Shown here in pieces: positions 40,074-51,004 of a DNA stretch of 64,000 nt. Each line of letters opens with the position of its first letter. The stretch's first letter is position 1. The position numbers and the translations under genes were made by a program. The notes below the pieces were generated by a model that was not told the origin of the DNA, did not search any database, and was given only the letters and a program-made list of their open reading frames with translations. The stretch is from NCBI GenBank assembly GCA_964017185.1, contig OZ024869.1, forward strand, positions 6,718,501-6,782,500, given 5' to 3'. Origin of the DNA: Rugalucina vietnamica. Its lineage: Eukaryota > Mollusca > Bivalvia > Lucinida > Lucinidae.

Positions 40074-42804
40074 ATGATGGTGGACTCTAAAAATCGGTGT
40101 TTCGTTATACTTGTTGTGAGACTGCTTTGTTATAGAAGCAAAATGCTGAGTGGCCTGCTTGAAAGTGAGAAGAAAAATCCCAAAGAATTTTGGAAATCTG
40201 TAAATGAGCTGATGGAAAAACAGAAGACCGACCCCTCGGCAGACATTTCCCCTGAAAAATGGGTAGAATATTTCAAATCTTTAATGAACATTGAGTATCC
40301 AAACAATTTTTCTGATTCTCTAAATAATGATAATTACATAGAAGATCTAGACAATACAATTCTTAATGGAGACATTTCTCCAGAGGAGGTCTTGAAAGGT
40401 GCTAAGGGGTTGAAGGGTGGTAAGTCGTGCGGGATAGATGAAATATCTAATGAAATGCTACAGCTTTCAGTCCCAATATTAGCCAATGCATATGCATATT
40501 TGTTTTCACAGATAATTAAAAGTGGGAAATACCCTTCTATATGGCGAGAAAATATGATTAAACCCATCTATAAAGGGGGTGGAACCGCTAACGCAAGTAA
40601 TTATAGAGGCATAGCAATTTCCAGCTGCTTTGGAAAGTTGTTTAGCAGGGTCCTATTTAACAGACTGGACAAGTATCTTGAAGATAATAACATAATTGGT
40701 TCTGAACAGATTGGATTTCGGAAACAATGCCACACAACTGACCACATTTTGACCCTTAAAACGCTTATAGATAAGTCCTTTAAATCATCAGCTCGTTTAT
40801 ATGCTTGTTTCGTTGACCTTAGTAAAGCGTTTGATACTATCAATAGGCATGCTCTCTTTTATAAAATGAGTAAATATAACATCAAAGGCCCATTTCTGAA
40901 TATTGTTCAAGATATGTACCGAAACTTAACTTACTGCATCAAAACAGATGATGGTCTAAGTAGTTCTTTCGAAACTAAGATTGGGGTAAAGCAGGGCTGT
41001 GTCTTAAGCCCCACACTGTTTTCGCTATACTTAAATGACTTGACAAAAAGCTTTGAGGTTGATTGTGACCCAGTATCATTGGGAAACAATGGCTTACACA
41101 TTTCTTGTCTAATGTATGCAGACGACATAGTACTTCTTTCACAAACAGCTAATGGCTTACAAAAGCTTTTATGTAGACTAGAAGACTTTTGTACTAGATG
41201 GAATTTAAAAGTTAATATAGACAAAACTAAAGTTATAATTTTCAATAAGTCTGGCAGAATCTTGAAGGGCCATAACTTTTTATTTGGATATAATATGATA
41301 GAACTTGTAAATGAGTATAAATATTTAGGCATTTATTTTAGATCCTCTGGTGTCTTCACACAAGGTATTAAGTATCTGTGCAATAAGGCTCTTAAAGCCA
41401 TTTTTGTATTAGAAAGGCTCTTATGTCAGATGGTATGAATGCAGGTCTTTATGTAACACTATTCAATCATTGTGTAAAGCCAATTCTTTTATATGGAAGC
41501 GAGGTTTGGTCTCTTGACTTTATTATAAACAAACCTGGATTGCCCCGGTTGGAAAACAGATATGACTTATTCACTCCTGAAAAAATCCAACTAAAATTCC
41601 TGAAGAATGTTTTGGGGGTCCATAAATATTCAGTTAATGATGCAGTTAGGGCAGAATTTGGGATCTTGCCAATAGCAATTTTTGGACTGCAGGCATCAAC
41701 AAACTTTTGGGTGCACCTTATTAATTTGAGTGAGTCTTCATTGGCATATCAATCATATAAAGACAGCATGAATTTTCCCAAAGGCTTTGCCCAAAAATTT
41801 AAGATATTCTTGCATAAAATAAATTTCTCTCATCTTTGGGATAATCAGAGCACTTTTTCTAAAAAACGATTGTCACATGCTATAGTGAATAATCTTAAAG
41901 ACTCGTACATTAATTTTTGGACAGACAAAATTCATGATGACTCAAAAAGTCTACCAAATGGGAATAAACTAAGAACTTACAGAACATTCAAATCACTGTA
42001 TGAAAGAGAAACATATTTATTTGTTAATGAATTACCAAAAATGTAAATTTCTACATTTGCCAAACTTAGAATAAGTGCTCATGACCTCCATATAGAAAAA
42101 GGGAGACATACAAAGACCAAACTAAGCAACAGAAAATGCTTTTTATGTGGTATTGGTGTAGAGGATGAGCGGCATTTTGTCATGAATTGTAGTTCACTTT
42201 CTACGTATAGAGATACATTTTTCGAGGAATTGGTTAACATTGTTCCATCATTTGTTAGTAAGAATATTGAAGAGAAATTTACTTTTATCATGGAATGTAC
42301 AGACCATGACATTGCGTATATATGCATATCAAATATTTATAAAATGTTTAGAGCCAGAGATACATTAATCAATAACAAAAGCAGTAAGTAAGTAACTCAT
42401 ATAGAAGAAATATTGGTTTGACATGTTGTGCTAGATATTGACTTTTTTTGGAGTTAACACTATCTCCTGGAACGCATGTGGAATGCACATGTTTGCTTTT
42501 ACTTGCACAGATGGGCTTTTCACATGCGGGGGAGTGGTCTTGGTGCTGAAAATTCACAATTTTGATAGTTTCATCTATTAAACATAGACATGTCAAATAA
42601 ATAAATGGATGAATAAGTATATAATATATGAAAGAATGAAAGAAAGACTGTTCTTTATAAATCTAATAACTTGTATTAGAGTATATATGTGATTGTATTT
42701 GTTCATGAATTTGTGATATTGTAATTGTATATATATGTGAGTGGTGACAGTCCAGTGACTGGATTTTTATACCAATAAAATTGATTTGATTTGATTTGAT
42801 TTAT
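40074..42804 (+). pseudogene. 5'-truncated non-LTR retrotransposon
   Basis: Reverse transcriptase in three frames: 40074-41438 (454 codons), 41423-42046 and 42050-42390, broken by one frameshift and one stop. RT landmarks: NYRGIAISSCFGKL, EQIGFRKQC, CFVDLSKAFDTI, GVKQGCVLSPTLFSLYLND, LMYADDIVLLS (active-site Y-A-D-D) and WNLKVNIDKTKV. The third part has a zinc-binding motif KCFLCGIGVEDERHFVMNC (C-x2-C-x8-H-x4-C). No endonuclease domain: the 5' part is missing, as usual for incomplete LINE insertion. The 3' UTR ends in a (TTGAT)n tail at 42781-42804. Few breaks, so a fairly young copy. Confidence 0.9.
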
Positions 42805-42884
42805 AGATGACATATAGTTACAGTGTCAACCACCCGAACGCAACCTTGTGAAGAGTACTCAAGAGATACCACGAACTCCACGAT

Positions 42885-43343
42885 GTGCACGCGCTGTCAC
42901 CACCAATATGCTACGTCATGAGCTATCGAACCCGTGGAGAGGAATTCATTCTACTCCTCTATACCAACGCTGAAGGTTGCAGCTCCGGCTCCCCCAGACG
43001 AGGTTTGAGGTATGTAGATACACATTTGAGCCTCCGCATCAATGGTAGTGCGGGTGGTCCGACGTCATTTGACTCAAACTTGTACCGGTCTGACTCAAAC
43101 TTGTTCCAGCCTGTCGACTACTCACCTGACGAAGCCCTGGTAGAAAACGTGAATCCTAGTCTATCGGACGAATGTTCTGTACTTTCCTCTGACACTAAAA
43201 ATGAAGCTATCTTGCACACCTCAGTACGTCATCCGTCAGAATCTGATCAGACCGAATCAGATACTAGTGCATGCCTATCGGATGACGTTTGCCTATTAAC
43301 ACGGGACACGTCACCACCTTTTTTGTGTCGGGTCCGCCACTGA
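42885..43343 (+). CDS. Unidentified GC-richer ORF, 152 codons
   Basis: Open from ATG to TGA. Composition (Ser, Asp, Pro rich; CpG-containing codons) differs from its AT-rich neighbours. Reads RRGLRYVDTHLSLRINGSAG and an acidic Ser-rich second half (SDECSVLSSDTKNEA). No family recognised. Starts 80 bp after the LINE tail and reads toward the ORF at 43484. Could be an exon of a host gene or part of another retroelement. Confidence 0.35.
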   Translation: MHALSPPICYVMSYRTRGEEFILLLYTNAEGCSSGSPRRGLRYVDTHLSLRINGSAGGPTSFDSNLYRSDSNLFQPVDYSPDEALVENVNPSLSDECSVLSSDTKNEAILHTSVRHPSESDQTESDTSACLSDDVCLLTRDTSPPFLCRVRH

Positions 43344-43379
43344 GAGATAAAAGAACGCATTCTGCAGTCTCTTTTTAAC

Positions 43380-43894
43380 CTTCCATACCCCGGCACGGTC
43401 CTGATCTGCAAAACGATCGTTTCGTTAGCAGTGATCCAGATTCGGAAGGATTAAACGCACAAACTCTTACCCCTTTCTCATCATTGGGTAAGGGTGATGT
43501 TAGCTCATTAACCCAAGAAGATTTTCTCGTGACCGGTCCGTTACTGATGCCATCCCGATATGGTCGAGATCAACGGCCTAATGTTTCCTTAGGCACCGAT
43601 CAAGTCTCAGAGGCCACAGTGGCACAAATCCTTGCCTTGTCTTTTCCCAGACACGGCCCTGATGAAAGCATGAATGGTTTCGTTGGCACCTCAGTTTTGA
43701 GGAGATCTGTTCTTGGTTTGCCATTTCCCAAGCATGGGCCTGATATCCTGGTGTACTTTCGTCAGTTCACGTCAGACATCATTACGCAGGCTTTGTCGTC
43801 GTCACAATCCATCGGGCGTACTTCCACTATCAGAATGGCAGAAGGCAGAGAAGCGTACGGGAGACTGCGTCCCGTCCGCAGACCATGGTTTTAG
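43380..43894 (+). CDS. Unidentified ORF with repeated F-P-R-H-G-P-D motif
   Basis: The frame is open from about 43380 (first ATG 43484) to a TAG at 43892. The motif P-[RK]-H-G-P-D occurs three times: IPRHGPDLQNDRF, LSFPRHGPDESMNGF and LPFPKHGPDILVYF, separated by divergent spacers, so it has an internal-repeat structure. C-terminus basic (REAYGRLRPVRRPW). No known family. Shares composition with the ORF just upstream, and the two may belong together. Confidence 0.35.
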
Positions 43895-44359
43895 ATAATA
43901 GAAATATCACTGGGCCACAAAAGCAAAATGAAAATAAAAAAATGACCCAGTCGAAGCCCATAAAGATTCTTTTTAAGTTTGTTTCATTCATTTTTATTAT
44001 CCCATTTCTCATCAATAAAAAGATAAAATATTTTGAAAATTCATACTCATAGAAGCCATTTTTTGTGTGTATATAAATTCATCATTTCATTTATACCTCC
44101 GCCATTCAGGCTCTTCATAATACTTGTTAACACATTCGGTGGCTTCGTTTCCACATGACTGAAAAATATTGATGAGCGGGACGTTTAGCCAGTCACTATA
44201 CGAAAGAGAAATCGTGTTCAATTAATTGTGTACCAAAGTTAGATTTACCTCTCATGTCTTAATAATTCGCTCTCATAACGATTTCGTACTGACATCTAAT
44301 CGCAAGCTATACATTTGATGTATTCAGAGAGTGCACTACGCAAGTTAGTCTGGTAAAAC

Positions 44360-44480
44360 ACTTTTCAGCCTGACGATTTTCATTCGTTCATTAGTTCGTT
44401 CGTCATTTATTCATTCAGTCATTCATTCGTTCGTTCGTTCGTTCTTCTTTCAGTCATTTGTTCGTACGTCATTCAGTCAT
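44360..44480. repeat. Imperfect CATT/TTCG tetranucleotide tract
   Basis: CATTCGTTCGTTCGTTCGTT and related TCATTCAGTCATTCA repeats. Otherwise 43900-44703 holds nothing recognised. Confidence 0.6.
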
Positions 44481-44703
44481 TCATTTATTCGTTCATTTCA
44501 TAAAATATTCCAAATTAATATAATAAATGCATGTACTTGTTGACCGCCCAGCTTTGTGCTATATCGTTACAAAAATATATGATCACGTGGTTTTTGAGTA
44601 CGACTCATCGTTAACCTACATTTAGTTTTAAAAGATTAAGGGGTCAAGCATGTTCTACACGTATACTGACCACAAAAAGATGTGGCTTTCTATTTATATG
44701 CAA

Positions 44704-44980
44704 AGGTACAAGTAGGCAAAGATCAGGAAAAGGCGCAATCAGAAAAAGATTCCCACTCCAAAAACCGAGGTGGGAAAAAACAAACTAACAATCAGGTAAT
44801 TATACCATGAAAACATTTCGTAAGCCGAATGAGCAGCTATTTTCCCAATAGGTGGCCACTCAGTTACCTTAACTTAACTTAAAATATGAAAACATACATA
44901 AGGCGCCAACAGCACAAAAATATTTTAAACACCAAGACATAAAACAAAAAGAAGCACCACAGAAGTATCGACTTGGAACG
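44704..44980. repeat. Dispersed 275-bp repeat, copy 2
   Basis: Second copy of 31529-31802, differing by scattered single bases and small indels. Confidence 0.75.
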
Positions 44981-45990
44981 ATCAGTAACACAAAGTTACT
45001 GGCGGGTTTAAATCTATTTTACAAAACACCTGGTTGTGTGTTGTGTTCCGTGCGTCCCGTGAAGACACTATACTGAAACTTAAACGAAACATGTTCGGCG
45101 TGTTTCGTGAAGCATATTCTGCAGTGTTTCGTGCATTAGGCCTTAGTTTACAACCGCGGTTTTCTTACACATCTAATACCAGTCCTGTTTCTTCGTTTTA
45201 AGAAGCATACTCATATACTAATTCAAGTGTGGACCACGAAGTGGACTGATTTTTGGAGATCTACCGACAAAACTGCCAATTTAGTTACACACATGTATTT
45301 ATCACTGAGCGTTCTTCCACTGAAAGCTGAAATGAATAGAAAATTGCTGGTGTTGTGCCGTGTGGCGGCCCTAAAAAGTCTCCCCGTACATCATCCATAG
45401 TGCAGATTATATTTTCCTTTTGGTTCTTTGAGATCAGCGAGGGTATTTTGAGAAATCAAAAATTTATAATCGGTTCAGACTCATTTTCTAACCAACGTTT
45501 AAAATATTTGGCCCCATTTGAATAATACTAGTCTTTGTTTAGACTAGCCTGTTGAAACTTGCAAAATTACAGTAATTATTCTCTTTGGCTCCATGTTGCC
45601 AAATCTATAGGGTCACTGAAGAGGCTTAAGTAGCCGAAACCGCGGTATGGCCCATCCCCTTTCTCATTAATATGTTCACTGCTCTTAAAGGATCTCAGTT
45701 TTATTTTTATTTGTTTCACTCGACCGTTACCAGTGAAAATTCAGTTTTGCAAGAAGTGTCAAAACGCCAAATTCCAATGGAAAATCAGGGTAGCTTCTTT
45801 AAACTAATTACGGAAACTACGGAGAGGTACGAGCTACTAGTCGTGGAGGAGGTACAATCGTTGAATACGGAACACAGAAGTTAATGGTGAAAAAAGCAAT
45901 TAAATGTTACTGGACGCAGCTACTACAAAATGAAGCAGAAACAAAGACAACGCTGGAATGGTGCGCGATTTCATCCCAACAAGTGGGCCT
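44981..45990. other. No gene supported
   Basis: Contains several GTGTTTCGTG-like words (45000-45160). ORF 45672-45884 is short, without motif or splice context. Confidence 0.4.
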
Positions 45991-45993
45991 GAC

Positions 45994-46767
45994 CCCCAGG
46001 GGGGGGTACTCTGAAATTTTCTGTATACATGGGCGAGGCTGACTTTTTTGGGGTCAAAATTTGAATTTCCGTATTTTTGGGGTTTTCAGAAAAACTAGTT
46101 ATTTTTAGGGTAGTGAGCTTTTTATGGATATTTTTTGGGGTCATGCCTTTTCTGAATTATTTTTTTGGGGTCACCTATAATTCTAAGAAATTTTTTGGGT
46201 TTTGCACATTTCTTGGGAAATCTCTTTATTTCTATAAAGATAAGAGTGGCTTACACTTATGTCTTACACATGTTACAAGGCCTTAAGATTCAATTTTGTT
46301 TGCGACCATGCCTTATGACTGGTCTCGGTGAAATTTTGGAAGCTTGATCATGATGATGTTGTTTGGATTGCAAATCAAATGGAATCAAAACCATCATAAG
46401 ACTTACACTTTGAGAATAAATAAAATCTTTAAATTTTATCCAACTTGGTATTTACTTCCTAGTTCCTACATATACTAACTGTATTGTGACGTGTTCTGTT
46501 GGTTGGTTGATTTGGGATTTAACGTCCCATCAATAGCTTAGATCATATGGATGTAATAAAATTTCATCAGTAGGCATAAAAAAAGATGAATACATGTAAT
46601 TTTTTGGGGTAAGCTAAAAGTTCAAGTATTTTTTGGGGTATGCCTGATAGGACTGGTATTTTTTGGGGTGGTAAGCAAATCTCAGTAATTTTTTGGGTTT
46701 GGGGATAGAAGCTGGGGCCTCGCCTATGTATCCACAAAAAATGAGAGTACCCCCCCCCCCCCCTGGG
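45994..46767. mobile_element. Inverted-repeat element with TTTTTGGGG modules
   Basis: Ends CCCCCAGGGGGGGGTACTC and GAGTACCCCCCCCCC...CTGGGG are inverted, with GGGCGAGGCTGAC / GGCCTCGCCTATGTAT inside. The interior carries about ten TTTTTTGGGGT modules, all in plus orientation. Non-coding. Confidence 0.75.
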
Positions 46768-47119
46768 GCCTGACCCACTCATTGTGGGGTACAGTTGAAC
46801 CAAATCGTCTGGTGATTTTCTGTCAAAAAAGCTGAAAACAGTGAAATTTGATACCTAGTTTTCTAGAAGATTTGTGCATGACATGTTGGTTTCTCCAGAA
46901 ATAAAATGATACTGTCTTAAAGTTAATGTATTATGCTATTGCTTTAAGAAAAAATCGGGGAAAAATATCATGGATATTTGCTCAAATTATTAAATTATCA
47001 GCTTTTAAACTTTATCAATTACAGCTTTGACAATCTAGCCGAGACAACATATTTCCAATAAATACCATAAATATACCGTAGTTACCTATCCGGGATTTAT
47101 TGGATCCGAGTTACCACCA

Positions 47120-47440
47120 ATATTGTTGTTGTATCTGGTTTCCAGCCTTTTTAGACTCAACCCCTTCATGCCACAGGGCAAGAGGAGAATTTGCTACACG
47201 GTGGACACAGACACCCCGAGACCATCATACGGTCAAAAAACTCCCAAAAAACTAAAGGGGTTTAATGTGAGTTTCGGAACCGAACGCTGGTCACGAATGG
47301 TGTCGTGCCAGTGTAGCGGTCGGAGTCTGTACTTGAATGCGGAAGAAGAGCCCGAGTGCCGGGATGGAGAACCGCAGCAAGCTTGCTCGGTGTACAGACA
47401 TCTGAATCTGAATCTGCCAAGTACTCCAAACACCTCATAA
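47120..47440 (+). CDS. Doubtful 105-codon ORF
   Basis: GC-richer than its surroundings; reads GKRRICYTVDTDTPRPSYGQ and a Cys-containing middle. No domain recognised, and its 3' part (ATCTGAATCTGAATCTG) looks like repeat. Low support as a gene. Confidence 0.15.
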   Translation: MLLLYLVSSLFRLNPFMPQGKRRICYTVDTDTPRPSYGQKTPKKLKGFNVSFGTERWSRMVSCQCSGRSLYLNAEEEPECRDGEPQQACSVYRHLNLNLPSTPNTS

Positions 47441-47562
47441 ACAGAGTATTACATGGAGCTCCCATTATTGAAGTTATCTTTTTTGAGAGAAGAGAAGCCA
47501 GTGCTTGCCTTATTAATGCTGAGCGGCAAGCAAGGTAGCCACTGGTACCATTTTTTTAACGT

Positions 47563-47650
47563 CTTTGGTATGACGCGGCCCGGATTAGAACCCGCGCCTC
47601 CCGCTTCCGAAGCGAACGCTCTAACCATTACGCTATCGGGACCGGTTGAC
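47563..47650 (-). mobile_element. tRNA-like SINE head
   Basis: Minus strand: GGTCCCGATAGCGTAATGG, TTAGAGCGTTCGCTTCGG and B box GGGTTCTAATCC, cloverleaf-like in the anticodon and T arms. The acceptor arms do not pair and no CCA is encoded, so SINE-derived is more likely than a tRNA gene. Confidence 0.55.
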
Positions 47651-48071
47651 ATACCGAAACAGACATATTCCCAATCTGCCTTAGGCGTCCGGGACTAGCG
47701 GTCTGCTGACATAGGCCGAAGCCTATGACAAGCAAGTTGCCTCGACTTAACGGTGGGGTACCAAATTTGTTGGTACATGTAGATTTTGGATCGAGATGGT
47801 CCGGAACTATTGAGTTGACTTGATATTTCCATCTAGCTTTTTACAATTTGCAAATCAAACCTGCCACCTGTCGGCCAATTATAGCCCGCTAGGCTGAGCG
47901 AGTTCATTATCAATCACACGCCAGCATGGCCACTTGTTTACACGCTGTTTCCATGGGGCCAACCAATCAAAAGTTGTTTACATGACCTGAGTCACAGCCT
48001 TTACGATAATCGGATTTTCTATTTTAAGAAAGGCTTCCCCCACACTGAATCGGCTGTATAGCATAGATATT

Positions 48072-48316
48072 TGAGCCACCTCGTGGGAAAACCAATAATG
48101 TGGTTTTTGAACAGGTCCGACACAAGCCAACCTGTACAGTCGCAGAAGACAGCTAGAAGCATGAAATTTTGGATTTTAGAAGAAGAGGAATTGTGCTATC
48201 CGTGAAGCGAAAACAAAGGCGCTGATCGATCAGCTTCGCGGTTACCGCGAAGCTGATCTGCTTCTTTGTTTTCGCCTTGTCTACGCAGATTGTTAGTTTT
48301 CCCACGAGGCGGCTCA
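48072..48316 (+). mobile_element. T-family MITE, well preserved
   Basis: Perfectly matched ends TGAGCCACCTCGTGGGAAAA and TTTTCCCACGAGGCGGCTCA, with a central hairpin CAGCTTCGCGGTTACCGCGA. One of the most intact copies. Confidence 0.9.
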
Positions 48317-49529
48317 TTAATTATGTGTTTGTAGATCATTGGCGGCACGTGGTAAAAGAAAAACAGGCTTGCTTATTAACGGTTTACAATAGTAGTAGAA
48401 ATAGCTATATCCACATATTGAAAAAATAGCACACTCGTCTTTTGAACTACGAAAGATTCTTCTGTGTCTTTTATATTCTGCTGCACACATCGGCTTGTAT
48501 ACGACCAAATGCCCCTTTTTCTGTGTTTCTTGTCGTGCAACCACAGCGTCTATTAAAATAATACATAAACCTGTCATCTCTTAATTACAGTAAATTATCC
48601 AGTTCCGGGTCACTTTTTTTTCGAAGTGGTTTCCAGATAATTGCTCACAGCAAACTAGGTTTCGACCTTACCATTAGAAAGTATAATCCTTCTTCTAAAT
48701 AATGAACTTTAGTCTGATTTATTGTGAATATTCTGTGGGCCACACGATGGCTTTGAAGCAGACCACCAATTTATCCAGTTCCGAATCATTTATCCAGTTC
48801 CGAATCACTTGCGATAATTTTTAAACAGGACACTCTCTGGCGCTATTGCGTTATGATTTTGAGTTTGTAGCTTCATTACTTCTTTAACAAGACTTACACA
48901 CAGTTTACCATTTCAGATAGAAAAAGTGTCAAAAACTGTGTACATGTATACGACGTATAACTTACGTTCTGGATATTGGCGTCAATCGAAAACAAATACA
49001 TGTTCTAAGTCGATTGAATGGCGTAACTGGTTCCAGATTTTTGCAGTTAAGAGCTGGTAATCATGGGCTGTGCATTGGTTATTTTCATTTTTGTTGGTTT
49101 GTTTGTTTGTTTTGTTGTTGATGTTTTATTAGTTTAACTTTCACCTGTTTGATTAACATTGAATTTCAAACACAGCTTTAATGTTGCGTAAACAGAGATA
49201 TCTAATTAGACTAGAAATCCAGACAGTATGTTTTGTTCGCGATGCAAATGACTGCACAAAGAATCACCTGCGTAAGGAAACGACCATTGATTTTTAATAT
49301 TGGGGAGGGGGGGGGGGGGGGTGCTGTAAGATTTAAAAAAAAATAGGATCCAATTTTGGCCGTAAAACATATCTGTGGCAGAGTAAATTCTGTATTACTA
49401 TCTTACGTATTGTAATATATACCAATAAAAAGACAGGACCGCGTCGTGAGAGAAAAATAATATCCAGGCCCGGAAACATCTTCCAGCCCCCCCCCCCCCC
49501 CCCCACTCTTAAAATTCATTCATTTATTT

Positions 49530-49883
49530 ATCTATCTATCTTGGGTCAGTTTACGTCCCTTTTAAGATCATTTAGCTCATATGAGACGAGCCAGTCAGTT
49601 GGTGTGGTGAAAACGGGCGAACCCCGAGAAAAAAGAAAAAAAAAAACTGGCATATCTTCAAGCAGAACTTGTCTCACGTGAGCCCACAACAAACACAGAG
49701 GTGAGACGATCGAATGAAACGCGTAAATGAAATCAGCTCTTCACCACTCGGCAACGGGGTGGGGGTTTGGCATTCATTTATTTAGTTAAGTTTTGGTAAA
49801 TGAATAGCCACTTTTTGGGAAACAGCTACTCACCAGACTACTATGTCAAAAGAAGAAATAAAAATAATAGATAGAACAATTTT

Positions 49884-49942
<59 letters not shown>

Positions 49943-50290
49943 AAAGAGAGATGTAGCTAGATTCCTTATATGAGGACCAAAAAGCATAACTCGGCGCTCA
50001 ACGTGAGGATCGAACCCAGTGTCTGTCCTTCTTGGCTTTGTTGTGTGGTTATATTTGAAGCACGTTTAGTTTAGGATGTCAGGGCATCCTAACTTGCCCC
50101 CCCCCCCTTTTTGATTCAGTTTAACGTCCCTTTCATGATTATTTCAGCTCATATGAGACGCGCCAATCAGTAGGTGGGACGAAAACGGGAGAACCCCGAG
50201 AAAAACAAAACCACCTGACACGCTCGCAAGCAGAACTTGGTTTGTCTCACATGGCCGGAGCGGGGTTCGAACCCATACTAGACACAGCGG
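49530..50290. repeat. SINE-like repeats and microsatellites
   Basis: Two related stretches (about 49540-49700 and 50108-50285) share CAGTTTAACGTCCC, AGCTCATATGAGACG and GGTTCGAACCC-type words (reverse B box GGTTCGAACCC at about 50264). Between them are (GA)n at 49887-49938 and poly-C/G runs at 49306-49321, 49488-49504 and 50096-50107. Confidence 0.5.
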
Positions 50291-50423
50291 TGAGAACTTT
50301 GGGCACAAGTCCCATAAAATGGAGGCAAAGTCCTGACATGACCATAGCTGTGGACTAGAACGTTAAGCATCAATTCAAACAAACTGCATTGCAAATGAAA
50401 GACTGTGGTATTGTGGAGACAAG

Positions 50424-50425
50424 CA

Positions 50426-50457
<32 letters not shown>

Positions 50458-50468
50458 CACACACACAA
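50424..50468. repeat. (GCAC)n(AC)n microsatellite
   Basis: GCACGCACGCACGCACGCAC followed by about ten AC units. Confidence 0.9.
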
Positions 50469-51004
50469 AATACTTACTGAGATTTAAACACTCCCTCCTC
50501 AGTTCCTTTAGGTTTAGCGCTAAGACGTGTACCGCGATATTAATAGATTTACGAGTACATGTACTATGTCGACACAATTAATTTTTACTGACCCGAAACT
50601 AGCTAAATTGGTAGATAAAATTAACAAGCTCCTACGCTATAGAAAATCAATAAATGAAGTTCAGTTTTCCTGGTGTGTTATAATTAATGTTGGAACGCAT
50701 GTTGGAACCAAAAGTGTAAAAAAATAATGTTCAAGGTTCATGCTTTTTGCGGAAACCTGCACCTTGCGGATAATTACACAAGTGCAATATACATTCTACT
50801 TCGACAGGTCATCTCGAAGAACAGATTTATTTTTGGCATATACTAATTCATGGAGTCACGAGTCTTGGAGTGGAGTGTATTATCTTTTTGGAGTGTATTT
50901 TTTTGGAGTCAAGGCCAAGTCATTTAAGGTCGATGCATGACCTTTATCTGACTTCAGAGATTTTTGGGATCACAACTTTTCCCTGAACTTAGCTGACATC
51001 AATC

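Noticed and set aside
45994..46767. Interstitial telomere
   Set aside because: Animal telomere repeats are TTAGGG-type; the T5-6G4 modules are irregular and lie inside an inverted-repeat element.
47449..47652. ORF reading VMVRAFASEAGGAGSNPG
   Set aside because: Read-through of the tRNA-like SINE head; the common GSNPGR string comes from the B box.
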